From the NCBI GenBank assembly GCA_028622995.1, contig JAJQJQ010000002.1, positions 3,100,001-3,164,000 on the forward strand: a DNA stretch of 64,000 nucleotides. The letters are read 5' to 3'. The DNA is from Panagrolaimus kolymaensis. Its lineage: Eukaryota; Nematoda; Chromadorea; Rhabditida; Panagrolaimidae. This document shows, in pieces, positions 34,885 through 46,400 of the stretch. Positions within the stretch are counted from its first letter, which is position 1. Every line of letters begins with the position of its first letter. The notes beneath the pieces were generated by a model. The model did no database searches, had not been told where the DNA came from, and saw only the letters and a list, made by a program, of their open reading frames with translations. The position numbers and the translations under genes were made by a program.

Positions 34885-36616
34885 ATGACATTATTTAAGC
34901 CTTCATTTCACGAGCTTGAGGATATTTTCGAAATTATTCAACGAGATGAAAGGCTCATAAAGTAATTTTTCAACCAAATTTAAATGTAACCATTAATCTT
35001 TTTAGATCACCTAAAAGTGAAAATGCTAGCTATTCAGTAACACGATCGACTTCACCATTATCTTCCCAAACTGACTCCTCTCTTTCAAGTGATTCGATTT
35101 CCCCATACAAGCATTTCCATGATACTGAACATTTTGATGCATTTTATGACGACGACCATGAACAACCTGAAACAAGCCATTTGACTCAAACAAAAATAAC
35201 AGCAGTAAATCCAAAAGCTCCAAAAGTCTGTAGTATTTGTGGAGAACCAACTAACTGCTGCCATTACGGTAAAATTAAAATAAATAACTATTACTATGGG
35301 AAGTTTTTAAAATTTAGACGTTCCTGCTTGTTCGGGTTGTAAAACATTTTTCCGAAGAAGTAAGCTTTTAATTCCAACGGACCGCGGATAAAGTGGTTTA
35401 CCCAAATGTTCAATTTTAGGTGTGCTTTCAACTAAACAATACATTTGTAAAAGGGATAGAAAATGTGAGATATTAAAAGGAGAGAGATGTCGAGCATGTC
35501 GCTTCGGTCGTTGCATTCTTTCTGGAATGAATCCTGCTGCAATTAAAATGCCAGATAACGTTGACATAAATTCTGTTTTGGAGCATGTAAATAATCATCG
35601 CAAAAGGATACTTTCTAATTCATTCGAAGAAGGTTCTTCTGAACTTGAAACACCGATAACGGTTTCAAATAAAATGACACCAATTTTTAATCAAACCCAT
35701 CAATCCCGAGAAATCGATTTTCTGCTATTTTTGGAATTGAAGGTACAAAAATTGCGAGAATCTAATTACAATCCACAACCACTCTATTCTGCAAGTATCG
35801 ACAAAATTTTGGAAAGAAAAACGGAATTTAGAAATTGTGATAAATATATTAAACCCGCTGCGTGGCCAATTAGGAAAGATGAACTTGAGCGAATGTACAA
35901 TGATCCACCGCCTCCAGGTCCCCCAAAACGAATGTGGATGGCGATCGATATAATAATATGTATTGAAATGGCAAAAACTTTGCCTTTCTTTGAAAAATTA
36001 GAAACCTCGGATAAAGTAAGTTCTTCATATTTTTATTATCTTCGGATATGGTAACCCTTAATTTTCAGTTATCACTTTTAAAATATATTACTATTATGAA
36101 TGTTATTTTAACTCAATGCTTTTATACATGCGCTCGACACTGTGATGTTCTTCTCTTTCCAGATGGTAGCACGCCAATTCGGTTTGGGCCACCTAATGAT
36201 TTTACTAATATCAAATATGAAATCTTTTGTCGAACTATTGAACCAATAAAAAGAACAAATATTACTAAAGAAGAATATGTTTTACTTAAAACTTTAATTT
36301 ATTGTTACCCCGGTACATAAAATATTTTGCTAATTCTTCTGAAATTAATGTTATTATTTCAGCGGTCAAAGACATTAGCGACAAAGGCACAAAAATGTTG
36401 GAGAAAGAATTTGAAAGATATTCTCAACTTTTGTTAAATCATATGCAAGCTAAAATGGGCGCAGCCCCAGGCGCTGTAAAATATGGACAAGTTATTGCAA
36501 TCATAGAAGCTTTGGCTCATTTTGGTGAAAAACATCGAGAATTTCATATTTTATTCAAAATAGCGAATTTTGCACTAAAGCCTGAGCTTGGTATCCTCGA
36601 TGATGTTTTAGGTTAA
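34885..36616 (+). CDS. Nuclear hormone receptor (second of three)
   Basis: Six exons: 34885-34961, 35006-35268, 35318-35359, 35420-36015, 36069-36312, 36363-36616, giving 491 aa. A Ser-rich N-terminal region precedes the DNA-binding domain: first finger CSICGEPTNCC...CSGCKTFFRRS with normal spacing; second finger ICKRDRKC...CRACRFGRC with only seven residues between the second and third Cys instead of nine. A ligand-binding-like region follows (KRMWMAIDIIICIEMAKTL, YVLLKTLIYCYP, LLNHMQAKMGAAPGAVKYGQ). The start lies 211 bp after the previous stop. Strongly similar to the next gene, including blocks identical at DNA level. Confidence 0.92.
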
Positions 36617-37049
36617 TGCGAGCCTAAACATTCTTATTGATTCTTATTTTAAAAAGCAATTACAATTGTAGTACATAACCTTTAAAAATTAATTATTTGA
36701 TATCTCTTTTTTCTTGTGCAATTTACCATTTCATTGATATGTTAAATTTACTCTAAATTCTCATAGTCATGCAATATCTTAATAACAATCAATTTTCAAT
36801 GTTTATTTATTTTGTAATCCCAGACACAAAGTTTCGAACATGTTTTAAAGCACTTTAACCGTGCATCTTAATTATTAAAAGAGTTACTATTGTATGTTCT
36901 CATATCTTTAGTTTTCCAATTTTGCTTTATTTTTTAACAAAATAAATTTATAAATGATTCGATTAAATTCAAAATTAAAGCGTAATTCCGCTTTCATATT
37001 TTTTTAATTTTCCTTCTAATCTTGTTCATATTTTTCTTTTTAGATTTCC
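36617..37049 (+). promoter_or_regulatory. Spacer between second and third receptor, second possible operon junction
   Basis: A 3' UTR-like stretch with AATAAA at 36941-36946. A T-rich acceptor (TTTTCTTTTTAG, AG at 37042-37043) lies six bases before the next ATG, so the signals are about 97 nt apart, the same layout as at 34769-34878. No ORF. Confidence 0.4.
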
Positions 37050-38766
37050 ATGACATTATTTCAGCCATCATTTAATGAGTTTGAGGATATTTTGGAAATT
37101 ATTCAGCGTGATGAAAGACAATTTCAAAAGTAATTGCGTTTATCGTATTTTTACTACTTTACCAATTCTTCTTTTTAGATCGTCCAAATGTGAAGATTCC
37201 CATTATCCCATAACTCCATCAACTTCAACTTTGTCATCCTCCGAAAGTAATACTCAATTTAATTCAAGTTCGCCTGTCCCACCTTTGAACGAGCCAGATA
37301 TTTTTTCAAAATTTCGCCATAGTGATGCATTTTATGATGACCAAGAACAATCAGAAATAAATTATTTTCATCTATCCTCAATGATTTTTAAAGACATAAA
37401 TGCTCCAAAAGTTTGTAGTATTTGTGGAGAACCAACTAACTGTTGTCATTATGGTAAATTTATGCTTTGAGTTTTCTTTATTTTAATAAATAAGCTTTAG
37501 ATATTCCGTCATGCTCTGGGTGTAAAACCTTCTTTCGAAGAAGTTTGTTATCGCTTCACAAATAGACATGGATATTATATTATTACGATTATTTAATTTC
37601 AGGTGTTCTTTCATCAAAGGAATATATTTGCAAATGCGATGGAAAATGTGAGATAATGAAAGGTGATCGCTGTCGTTCATGTCGCTTCAGTCGTTGCATT
37701 ATTACCGGAATGAATCCAGCTGCAATCAAAATGCCAGACAATGTGGATATAAATGCAGTTATCGAACATGTAAATAATCATCGCAAAAGACTTTTACCTT
37801 CTTTAGAAGAAAATGATTCTTCAGAATCTTCTGAATCTGACACTTTTTTAACAGTTTTAAACAAAATGACACCAATTTTTAATCAAACCCATCAATCCCG
37901 AGAAATCGATTTTCTGCTATTTTTGGAAATGAAGGTTCAAAAATTGCGTGAATCAAATTATAATCCGCGGCCGCTTTATTTTGCAACCATCGGCAAAATC
38001 CTTGAAAGCAAAACAGAATTGAGAAATTGTCATCGTTACATAAAGCCTTCAACATGGCCGATATGGAAAGATAATCTAGAAAAATTATATGAAAGTCTTC
38101 CACCAGCGCAACCTGGGCCACCTATAAGAATGTGGACAGCGATCGATGCAATTATTTGTATTGAAATGGCTAAAACTTTACCATTTTTTGATAAATTAAT
38201 TGCTTCAGACAAGGTTAGCTTTCTACGATACTTACTAGCGCAACGTTTTTGAAATTTATTCTTTTCAGTGTGCACTTTTAAAATGTGTAACTTTGATGAA
38301 TACGGTATTGACCCAATGCTATTACTCTTACATTCAACATGGTGATGCCATCATTTTACCCGATGGACTTATGCCTATTAGATTCGCAAGACACAAGCAA
38401 TCTGGCAATCTCAAATATGAAGCTTTTGTTCGGTCTCTCGATCCCATAAAAAGAATTAACATGACTAAAGAAGAATATGTTTTACTCAAAACTCTAGTCT
38501 TTTGCTATCCCGCAGCTAAGGATGTGAGTGATAAAGGCAGAAAAATATTGGAGAAAGAATTTGAAAGATATTCTCAACTTTTGTTAAATCATATGCAAGC
38601 TAAAATGGGCGCGGCTCCAGGCGCAGTAAAATATGGCCAAGTTATTGCTATTATTGAAGCTTTGGCCCATTTTGGAGAGAAGTTTAAAGAACTCCATCTT
38701 GTTTTTAAAATTAGGGATGGTGCTCATAAAAAGCCGCTTCAAATCCTCGAAGAAATTATGGATTAA
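37050..38766 (+). CDS. Nuclear hormone receptor (third of three)
   Basis: Five exons: 37050-37129, 37179-37453, 37501-37542, 37603-38213, 38269-38766, giving 501 aa. Tandem paralogue of the 34885-36616 gene: same start (MTLF.PSF.E.EDI.EIIQRDER), same exon boundaries through the DNA-binding domain, and the same shortened second zinc finger (CEIMKGDRC, seven residues between Cys). Finger 1 is CSICGEPTNCC...CSGCKTFFRRS. The ligand-binding region includes IRMWTAIDAIICIEMAKTL and YVLLKTLVFCYP. It lacks the 50-nt intron that its neighbour has after the CYP motif; coding runs straight through (CYPAAKDVSDKG). Confidence 0.92.
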
Positions 38767-39018
38767 AAAAGAGACACTTCTTTTACTTTATGGGATTATT
38801 ATATTTAAAAGTAGCTTAATTATTATAATTGTATAGTCTACCATTATTCTAAATCAGGATTTCTAACTTCAAACTATGCAAACATTTATCTTACCTTCAC
38901 CTCTATTGTATATTTTTTTTATCATGTTTAAAAAACCACAGTTAAAATAAAATTTGCTTATAAAATATTTAAGGATTTCATAAATACATGGGATAAAATA
39001 AAAAATAATAACGATTGT

Positions 39019-40211
39019 TTATGAATTATTAATTTCTTCTTTTTGCGGAATTCGAGCTCGCACAATAATGTCTTTAGGTGGATTAAAAAATGTGGAAAAA
39101 AATTCTTCGCCATATTTGTTGAGACCTTCTTCAGAAATGATAGGATCAACCCATTCAATATCGACAAATCCTGCATCTTTCAAACAATGTTCATAAGTTG
39201 AACGATAGAAAAATGTTATTGTTGTGTCGCCAATTACATTAGCTGCAAGTTTCAATCGATTTGATAATAAATATCGAATGCCATGAAGCGAGCTTACCCT
39301 GTTCATCATAAAATTCAACTTTCAAACGTTCTCCATCAATTGGTTGCATAGTATTAAGAACAAGTGATGCCCCTAAGACAAAAGTTGTACAAACCAAAAC
39401 TATACGGCAATGGAAAATGTTTACCGAATTTAATTCCATTTGCTTTTGTTGGATTTAAATCACCCACTCCATTTGGAACAAAAGCAATAAATTCGCCTCC
39501 GGGTTTCAAAGAACGGGCAATGTTTATCAAACTCTAAAACCAACATAAAAGCATTGATAAAAATTCATAACAAAAAAACATGCGTTTCGTAGTTCGTTGA
39601 TGTTATTACAAAATTGAAGAACAAAAATTGCAAATGCTAAATCATATTCAGCTTCGTCAGAAAGATCCAGGCTTGATTGTTCACGGAATTCAACATTTTT
39701 GTGGTCTGAAATGAAAGATAATAATAACCCTTCAAATCAAAAATAAAGTTGTTTCCTTTTTATCGTAAAAATAAAGATTTTAAAAAAAGTCGTAAAAATT
39801 ATAAAATAAATATTTTTACACCTTTTTCTAACAATTTTTTTTGACATTTCGTTTTTTTGAGCTCGAAAATAGAGTTCTTTTAAAAGTATTAGAATTTTTA
39901 ATCAGTCAAGATTCGAAAAAAATTAAAACAATAAGCTTACAATTATATTTAGCTTTGCAACTTAAAATCATTTCATGACTTGAATCAATTCCAATAACTT
40001 TATTTGCGCCAATTTGGGTTAATTCTTGTGCAAAATTTCCATCACCACATCCAATATCAATAATATTTTTTCCTGCTATTTTTCCTGCTGATACTTTCAT
40101 AATTGATGGGGTCACAATTAAAGATTTTCCCAGCCATTTACGCGACACTGAATTATATTTATCTGCGGGAAATGGCAATTCGTTTTGTTGAGATGTTGGA
40201 ACTGCAGCCAT
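39019..40211 (-). CDS. SAM-dependent class I methyltransferase, substrate unknown
   Basis: Five exons: 39941-40211, 39584-39705, 39425-39533, 39298-39372, 39019-39242, giving 266 aa. Rossmann-type motifs: motif [16 protein letters not shown], motif II acidic end [11 protein letters not shown], motif IV region [12 protein letters not shown], and motif [16 protein letters not shown]. The C-terminal half ([20 protein letters not shown]) fits the family of small-molecule methyltransferases; no substrate motif is recognised. The intron between 39584 and 39533 fits only with a GC donor (AAC|GCATGT), because no GT gives the right phase. The N-terminus lacks a signal peptide, so it is likely cytosolic. 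Confidence 0.88.
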
Positions 40212-40894
40212 TACTTCTTCGTTTCACTTTAAAATGTCACTGGTGCAAAAAATTGTCTGATATAAAAAAAATCTGAGAAAAAATTGTTACAAAAAATGGA
40301 CTAAGAATATAAACGACTTTCAACCAAGAAAAAATAGCGCAAATAAACGCTGAGAAAATAAAAAAAATGGACGCAAATGAATTTTTTTAACTATGAAAAA
40401 AAGGTAATTAAAAAAGGTTTTCGATACTCTGTAAATTCTGAAAAAAAAAACAACAAAAAAACAATAAAGAGCTATATGATTGAGAGAATGTTTATTATGC
40501 ACATCACCTTTGCTGTTGACGCTATTGCTTGTTTTTTCTCGATTATTGAAAAAAGTCGCTGTTTTTGTTTCATCTTTTTTTTTGAGAGAAAACAAATAAA
40601 AATCAAAGAGGTTATTTTTTTGATCATTCATTTTAGTTTACGTCCGACCGATGATGTTTTTCCTTTACAACAACAACAAACAAAAAGGTATCATTTTTGA
40701 TTGAAAAGTAAGATTAAATATCACACTTTATTTTAACAAGTTTTGGGTAGTAAAAGTTTGAGAACAAAAATTAAAAAAAAATTATAAATTTATTAAGTTC
40801 TTTAACATTTTAAAAATTAATTATTATATAATAATATTATGATTATAAGAAACGGTACCATTACAAAAAAATATTCTCCCCTAAAACATCATTG
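40212..40894 (-). other. Spacer between methyltransferase and warthog gene
   Basis: Upstream region of the methyltransferase gene and 3' UTR of the warthog gene, both minus strand. A 107-aa plus ORF (40377-40700) is Lys/Phe-rich with no motif and is rejected as a gene. AT-rich. Confidence 0.35.
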
Positions 40895-43452
40895 TTACAT
40901 TTTGTTTGGAATTACATGTCTGAGTAAATCTACAAGAGTTTGCATTCCAGGGATAAGTTCAATTTCGCTAACATCATTTGAATTTTCATCAATCCAAAGT
41001 TTACCCCAAAATGATTCAGCAAAATCACGAAGATATGAGCTCAAAGTTAGTTGCATATTATCATTTTCGATGATGTTGTAACATGAGGCATAGATTTTAT
41101 TTGCAACGATATTTCCGCTATGGGTCATAGGAGCATAAATTCCTTTTTCTTTAACTATTTCAATTTTTGAAATTCGAGTTTCAATAAAATCAATTCCATC
41201 TTTGTTTACAAAGAGGCAATGATCTGCAGAAACTTCATCAGCATAAACCATATCAGCATTGAGGCGACGAGTGGAAACAGATTTGCCAGCTTCACTACAA
41301 TCTCCACGGAAAATATAATGTTTGCTTGTGAGTTTGAGTTTGGTACCATCTTCCATTTCAAATTTAACAAAATCTGCGAAGGTTTCAGGCATTCGATGAA
41401 GCCAACTTTCAACTCGACTATAAGCAATTCCATTATCATTTCCAGATAAAACCCAATCATCAAGTTCAAGCTCGTCCATTCTTTTTTCTTTCCCCCCTTG
41501 AAGAATGACTTTAGTATCAGCAGAAAAGCAGAAGAAACCACAACTGGATCCACCACCACAACAAGTGCTGCCACAATAACCGCTAACGGGATAATAACTT
41601 GAGCCTCCACCACCACTGTTGACAATGTTGGGAGTATGACCGGGTGGAAGTTCAACGCCTTGAATGGCTTGTTGTCCAGGTGGAAGGGCATTTGAAGTTT
41701 CAATAATAGCATCATTTTCAGCGATGAATGGTCCTTCAATCGATTGGACGGGTTCGGCATTGAATGGGCCTTGAACATTTTGACTTGTTTGAATGAGATT
41801 AGGAGATTCGATGATATTATTATCAACAAAGTTGGGAACATGGTATGCGCGAACTCGATCGGTTGTGGGAGGTTTAAAAGTAGAAGTAGTCTTCTTATTT
41901 CCATCTTTTCCAAAACGACGAAGCATTTCCTCGGTAACGGATTTATCAACATTAACGGTAAATTCGGATGGATATGGGAGGCATGGCAATCGGCGGATGG
42001 AAACATCAAATGAAACTCTGCAAAAAGTTGTAATATTACAAATCCCTCTCGAAAGCGAACTTACTTTCCTTCGGGAGAAGTATGTTTCACAACATCGCTA
42101 ATGTAATCAAAAGCATATTGGCGCCCATTATTGAGGACTTCGCCACCGATAACAATTTGACCAGCATTTACAACTGCAACTCCTCGATCTTCAGAAAGTT
42201 TCGATGGTTCATAATCGCAGCATTGAACTGCTAAGGGAAGATCAGTTGCATTGAGAACAGGACCAAAACCGCCAACCCATTGAGATTCGCTTGGACATTG
42301 CTCAGAATCGAATGTCGAGGCACAATGCTAAAAATAAAAAAACAGAAATAATCAATTAAGTATTTATTTATTAGTGTTTCTTAATTTTTAAAGAATTGTT
42401 TTAGTATTGTAATGTTTGTTGAAAAGAGGTTTAAAAAATATTATCCAGTTTTTTTCACTTTTGACATTTCCATCCAAGAAGATCACTTTGAATCCATATT
42501 TTTCAGCACATTCTTTTATTCCTTTATGTTTTCTGCAAACATAAACGCGTTAAATAAATTTTTTAAATAAAATAAAAATCACCTTAAATGTTCCTTTAAA
42601 CGTATTGCAAAGCTTCGTGTAGTTTTTCCAATATATATACAACCATGTTTGAGACATTCTATTCTATATACACCATTTTTGATACGATCATAATCATGTA
42701 TTGTAGCTTTTGAATGCTTTCTGGATATTTGAGTGTGGATCAATCGAACATTTGTGTTAGTAGAACGTTTCGGGAATTTTGATGCAAGTTGAGCAAAGCT
42801 TCGAAAAGCCGACATTCCCGTTCAGTTAGTTTTTCAAAGAATATTGTATTCTTTCATTTTTATGTGTTTTTGTTTTTCGTAAAAATGTGGAGAAAAATTT
42901 ACATAAACTTACAGCAGTTTGTGCTTTGTAATTTCTAGCATCTGAAGCAGCAATGGCTCGAGGAGTATCCGCTGATTTACGGAAATATCCATCAGGTCGG
43001 CGATTGACTCGATAAAAGCTCGAAGCTGAACCTGCTGGAAGGCCATCGGAAGTCCATCCAAAGCAAGTGGGTCGTGCACAACCCAATACAGGTTGACCAT
43101 TGGGTAAAGCCTAAAAGAGAGTAGGTGAAGGATTATAAAAAGCAATTAAGAATTATTTTTAATTAAAAAAAGCTAAAGAAAAGAAAATAGAATAAGGCTC
43201 ATATTTTAAAGAAGATAATCCTCGAATTTTTTATTACGTCAAAAGGTCACATAATAATTTGAATGAGATTCAAGGACAAAATATTAGTATTTAAAATTAT
43301 TATTACTCAAAAAGCGTCATCATAAAAGCTGAATAACTTACTTCAAAACTAAAAGGAACAGAAGATTCACCGCAAAATGATGCCAATGTTAATAATGGCA
43401 AATATGATGTTAGCGCTAAAAGCGCTCCACTAATAAATTTTAGATTTCTCAT
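40895..43452 (-). CDS. Warthog (hedgehog-related) protein with Hint/Hog autoprocessing domain
   Basis: Secreted signalling/cuticle-type protein of the nematode hedgehog-related families. Four exons: 43342-43452, 42913-43110, 42065-42327, 40895-42017, giving 564 aa. Signal peptide in exon 1 (FISGALLALTSYLPLLTLA). Wart domain: CARPTCFGWTSDG, SFYRVNRRPDGY, CPSESQWVGGFGPVL, VQCCDYEPSKLSEDRGVAVV, RQYAFDYISDV, IRRLPCLPYPSEF. A Pro/Asn/Ile-rich linker and a Gly/Cys-rich stretch (CGSTCCGGGSSC) follow. The Hint domain starts FCFSADTKVILQGG, with the nucleophilic Cys directly before FSADT, and has the TxxH block (LTSKHYIFR) and a late SCYNII. Autocleavage with lipid attachment is expected from the family. 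The intron 42328-42912 contains a separate GIY-YIG gene. Confidence 0.95.
42388..42815 (-). CDS. Small GIY-YIG nuclease-like protein nested in the warthog intron
   Basis: Two exons, 42583-42815 and 42388-42532 (50-nt intron), give 125 aa. The N-terminus (about 30 residues) has Arg/Lys/Ser but no acidic residue (MSAFRSFAQLASKFPKRS), like a mitochondrial presequence. The remainder is one GIY-YIG domain: GVY, ten residues, YIG; then the catalytic-type Arg (TTRSFAIRLKEH) and the metal-binding-type Glu with the terminal Asn motif (SEKNWIIFF, PLFN). The YIGKTTRSFAIRLKEH segment with two nearby Cys (ECLKHGC) resembles endonuclease domains of Penelope-like retroelements, but no reverse transcriptase is near. 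It lies on the same strand as its host, inside intron 42328-42912. All key residues are intact, so an active nuclease is possible. Confidence 0.82.
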
Positions 43453-46400
43453 TTTTAATAATTATTAAAAAAGTGAATTCAAACTTCCTTTTTTTATCTA
43501 AGAAGTTTTTGATTCTGATAAATCTTTCTTTTTCTTCTTGGAACTAAATGCTCTGTATTTTTCAATTTCGGAGTTTTTTTCCTTTCCTCTTTTTCTCCCG
43601 TGTTTTCATTTACATTTGACCTAATTTAAATTTTTACAATAGACTTTTTATGAAGATTTTTTCTCATCATCTCATTTTTTGGGCGGGAGTTTTCTTCTTT
43701 CTTTCGATCCATCATCGTTCGTACATAATAATAATAACCCACGCAATCCAATGTTGAAAGAAAAAAAAGGTTCGAAACGATGATCGCTTTTGTTCATTTC
43801 ATTTTTCGGGTATATCAAAATTTTAAATTAAACATTTGAACCACTGATTAGTGATAAATGTGTTACAAATTTTTTCTATAGAAAGCAAAATTATGAATAA
43901 ATTTTTTTTTCAAAACAAGTTTTTTAAAGTGAATGTATTAAACGTAAATTAGAAAAACTTTCTTTATTATCATCAAATATACAGCAATCATACAAACAAA
44001 GGTATATTTTTTAAAGTTTTTGAAGCTTCTTAAAGTGAGTGTCTCAGCAAACGAGAAAACTCCTTACAGCGGGTGTTCCTAGCCCGAAAGTTTTTCTTCA
44101 CTGTCTCAAAGTCTTACAAAGTTTTACAAAGTTTTTTCAAAAGCTTACGAAATTTTCTCAAAATTCTACAAAAAGCTACAAAAAATTGTAGCACTTTGTA
44201 ATCTTTTGAGACAATGAAACTTTCGGGCTAGGAACACCCGTCGTAGTAAAATTATTCTCATCGTTTGGGACACTCCCTTTAAAAAAAATTAAATTTACGG
44301 GCCAAAATGAATTACGGTAATATTAAAAATAGTTTATTTTTATTATATTACCTACATATTTATTTTTTGCATAATTATATTATCAAAAAACAACATTAAT
44401 TTATTTTTCTATTATTCTTCCGGCTTTTTTCTTTTTGCTATTTATAAATTTATAAATGAAAAGCAAGAACCACAATGAATGTTTTTTTTAAAATAATTTT
44501 GCACGCATATGCATTTTTAAATAATTCTTATTATTATTAAAAAAAACGGGAAGTTTTCAATTCTTTTTTTAACCATATATTTTTATAAACAAACAAGAAC
44601 CAAATAAGTGGTTGCAAAGTCGGTCTTAAGTTTAACTTTCTCCTTTTTTATTATTGGGGTTGTAGTTAATATTCCTGTCATTTTTTTTTCTTCAATCATC
44701 TCATTGAAAGAAAGATTTATTCAATTTAAAGTTTATAAAACGTTTTGATGACAACATCGCCTTAGGGGAAGCAACCACAAACCTAAAATGAAAATTAAGT
44801 TATCCCTTTTCACTTTGTATTTCATTCCGATTGCTCCTATTACTGCTGACGCGGCTTTCAATTATGATAAAACCATCGGAAGAATTTGAGAGAGAGAAAC
44901 GACATCATTACGTAAAAAACAAAGGATACTTGATTATTGCATTACCATTGAAATTGAATCGAATTTCGAAGATAAAATTAAAACGAGGTGTTTAAACATT
45001 TTATTACAAAATTTGAAAGGAAAAAAGAAGCAATTTTGTAAAAAAAATTGCTTTAAATCCACATTCCATCCTCGTGGTTTTAAATTGGTAAGAGGAAAAT
45101 AAATAAAAAAAAATTCTTGCAAGCTTCCTTCCGTTCATTTGATAGTCGGCTAAAATTTATTTTGAAAAATTTGATTGCCGCGCATTAGTTACACAAAGTT
45201 TCTATTTATCAAGCAGAGCTATCACTAATAAAAAAATTTAATGAATAATAAAAAATTATTACAAACACTGTTTTTGTTTTAACAAAAATTTTTATCTGTT
45301 GTTTTGCTACTTTCTTCGAACAGCTTTATTTAGAATGAATGAAAAGAATTTTTAAATATTACGGTATTGAATAAGCTTACTTATTACTCACTCAATACCT
45401 TCCTTTTAATACATGTTTTTTTTCCATTGCACTTTTGCAAAGATTGTTTCATCAATGAAAAAAAAAATGAAATCAAGGCTTCTTTCATCTAAAATTTTTA
45501 GTCAATTTTCCAAGAAAAAAATTTTTTTTTTGATACATCATTTTTAATTTTTTTTAGCTTTTTTATGTATATTTTTGGGTATATTGTAGTGGTTTTAAAA
45601 TTTATTTAAACATCAAAAATAACCATGCCTTAAAATAATGAAGAATTACGGTAAAGTACATAGTTATATTATAATACTTTGATGAAGTCTTGGTTATGCA
45701 CTTTTCCTTATGTTGCTTCTTCATATTTTTTAATAGCAAACAAAGAATTTTGTTTTTACATGGATTCTTTTAATTAATTATTAAACTTTCTTAAAAATTT
45801 TCTGTTATCTTTCGTTTTCATTTTAAAAAATGATAATTCTTTTAAAGATTTTTGGCAGAGGTAAAGTAAACTGTAATTTATTTCTTTTGGATCCATTCAG
45901 CAGCAATCCTTTATTTATAAATTATAGTTTCATATTTTGCGCTTTGCCTTTTTTTTATTCAAGGAACCAAACTTTTGAAGATCTCTAATTCCTTATTTTC
46001 TTTTTTTTGTTTCCATAAAAAAAATATTCATTTATAATAACCCATTGTTTTGCCACAAACAAAAAATTGTTATTTGAACTATTTTAAGGATACAAATGAC
46101 AACGCTTTGTCGCTTGCTTCTCACTGGTACTGAATATAAAAAAGTTTTTATAAAAACGGAAAAATATCATTGAAAAGACGTCATTTGAGCAAAAGTAAAA
46201 ACAAGCATAAGAAGTTAGTTTAATGCTTCAAAAAAGCGAGCGAGAGCATCTTCATTAAACTTCACCGCCTTCTTTTCACCATTCTTACTTTTTTTAAAGT
46301 TCGAAGAAATTATTTTGCTTAATTTATGCAAATATTCCTCATCCATGTTTATAGGTTATTTAAAGGCTTTTAAAAAATATGTTTTGACTAAAATATTAAA

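Noticed and set aside
41206..42009. 267-aa minus-strand ORF
   Set aside because: Lies in another frame of the large warthog exon, which has clear Hint-domain evidence.
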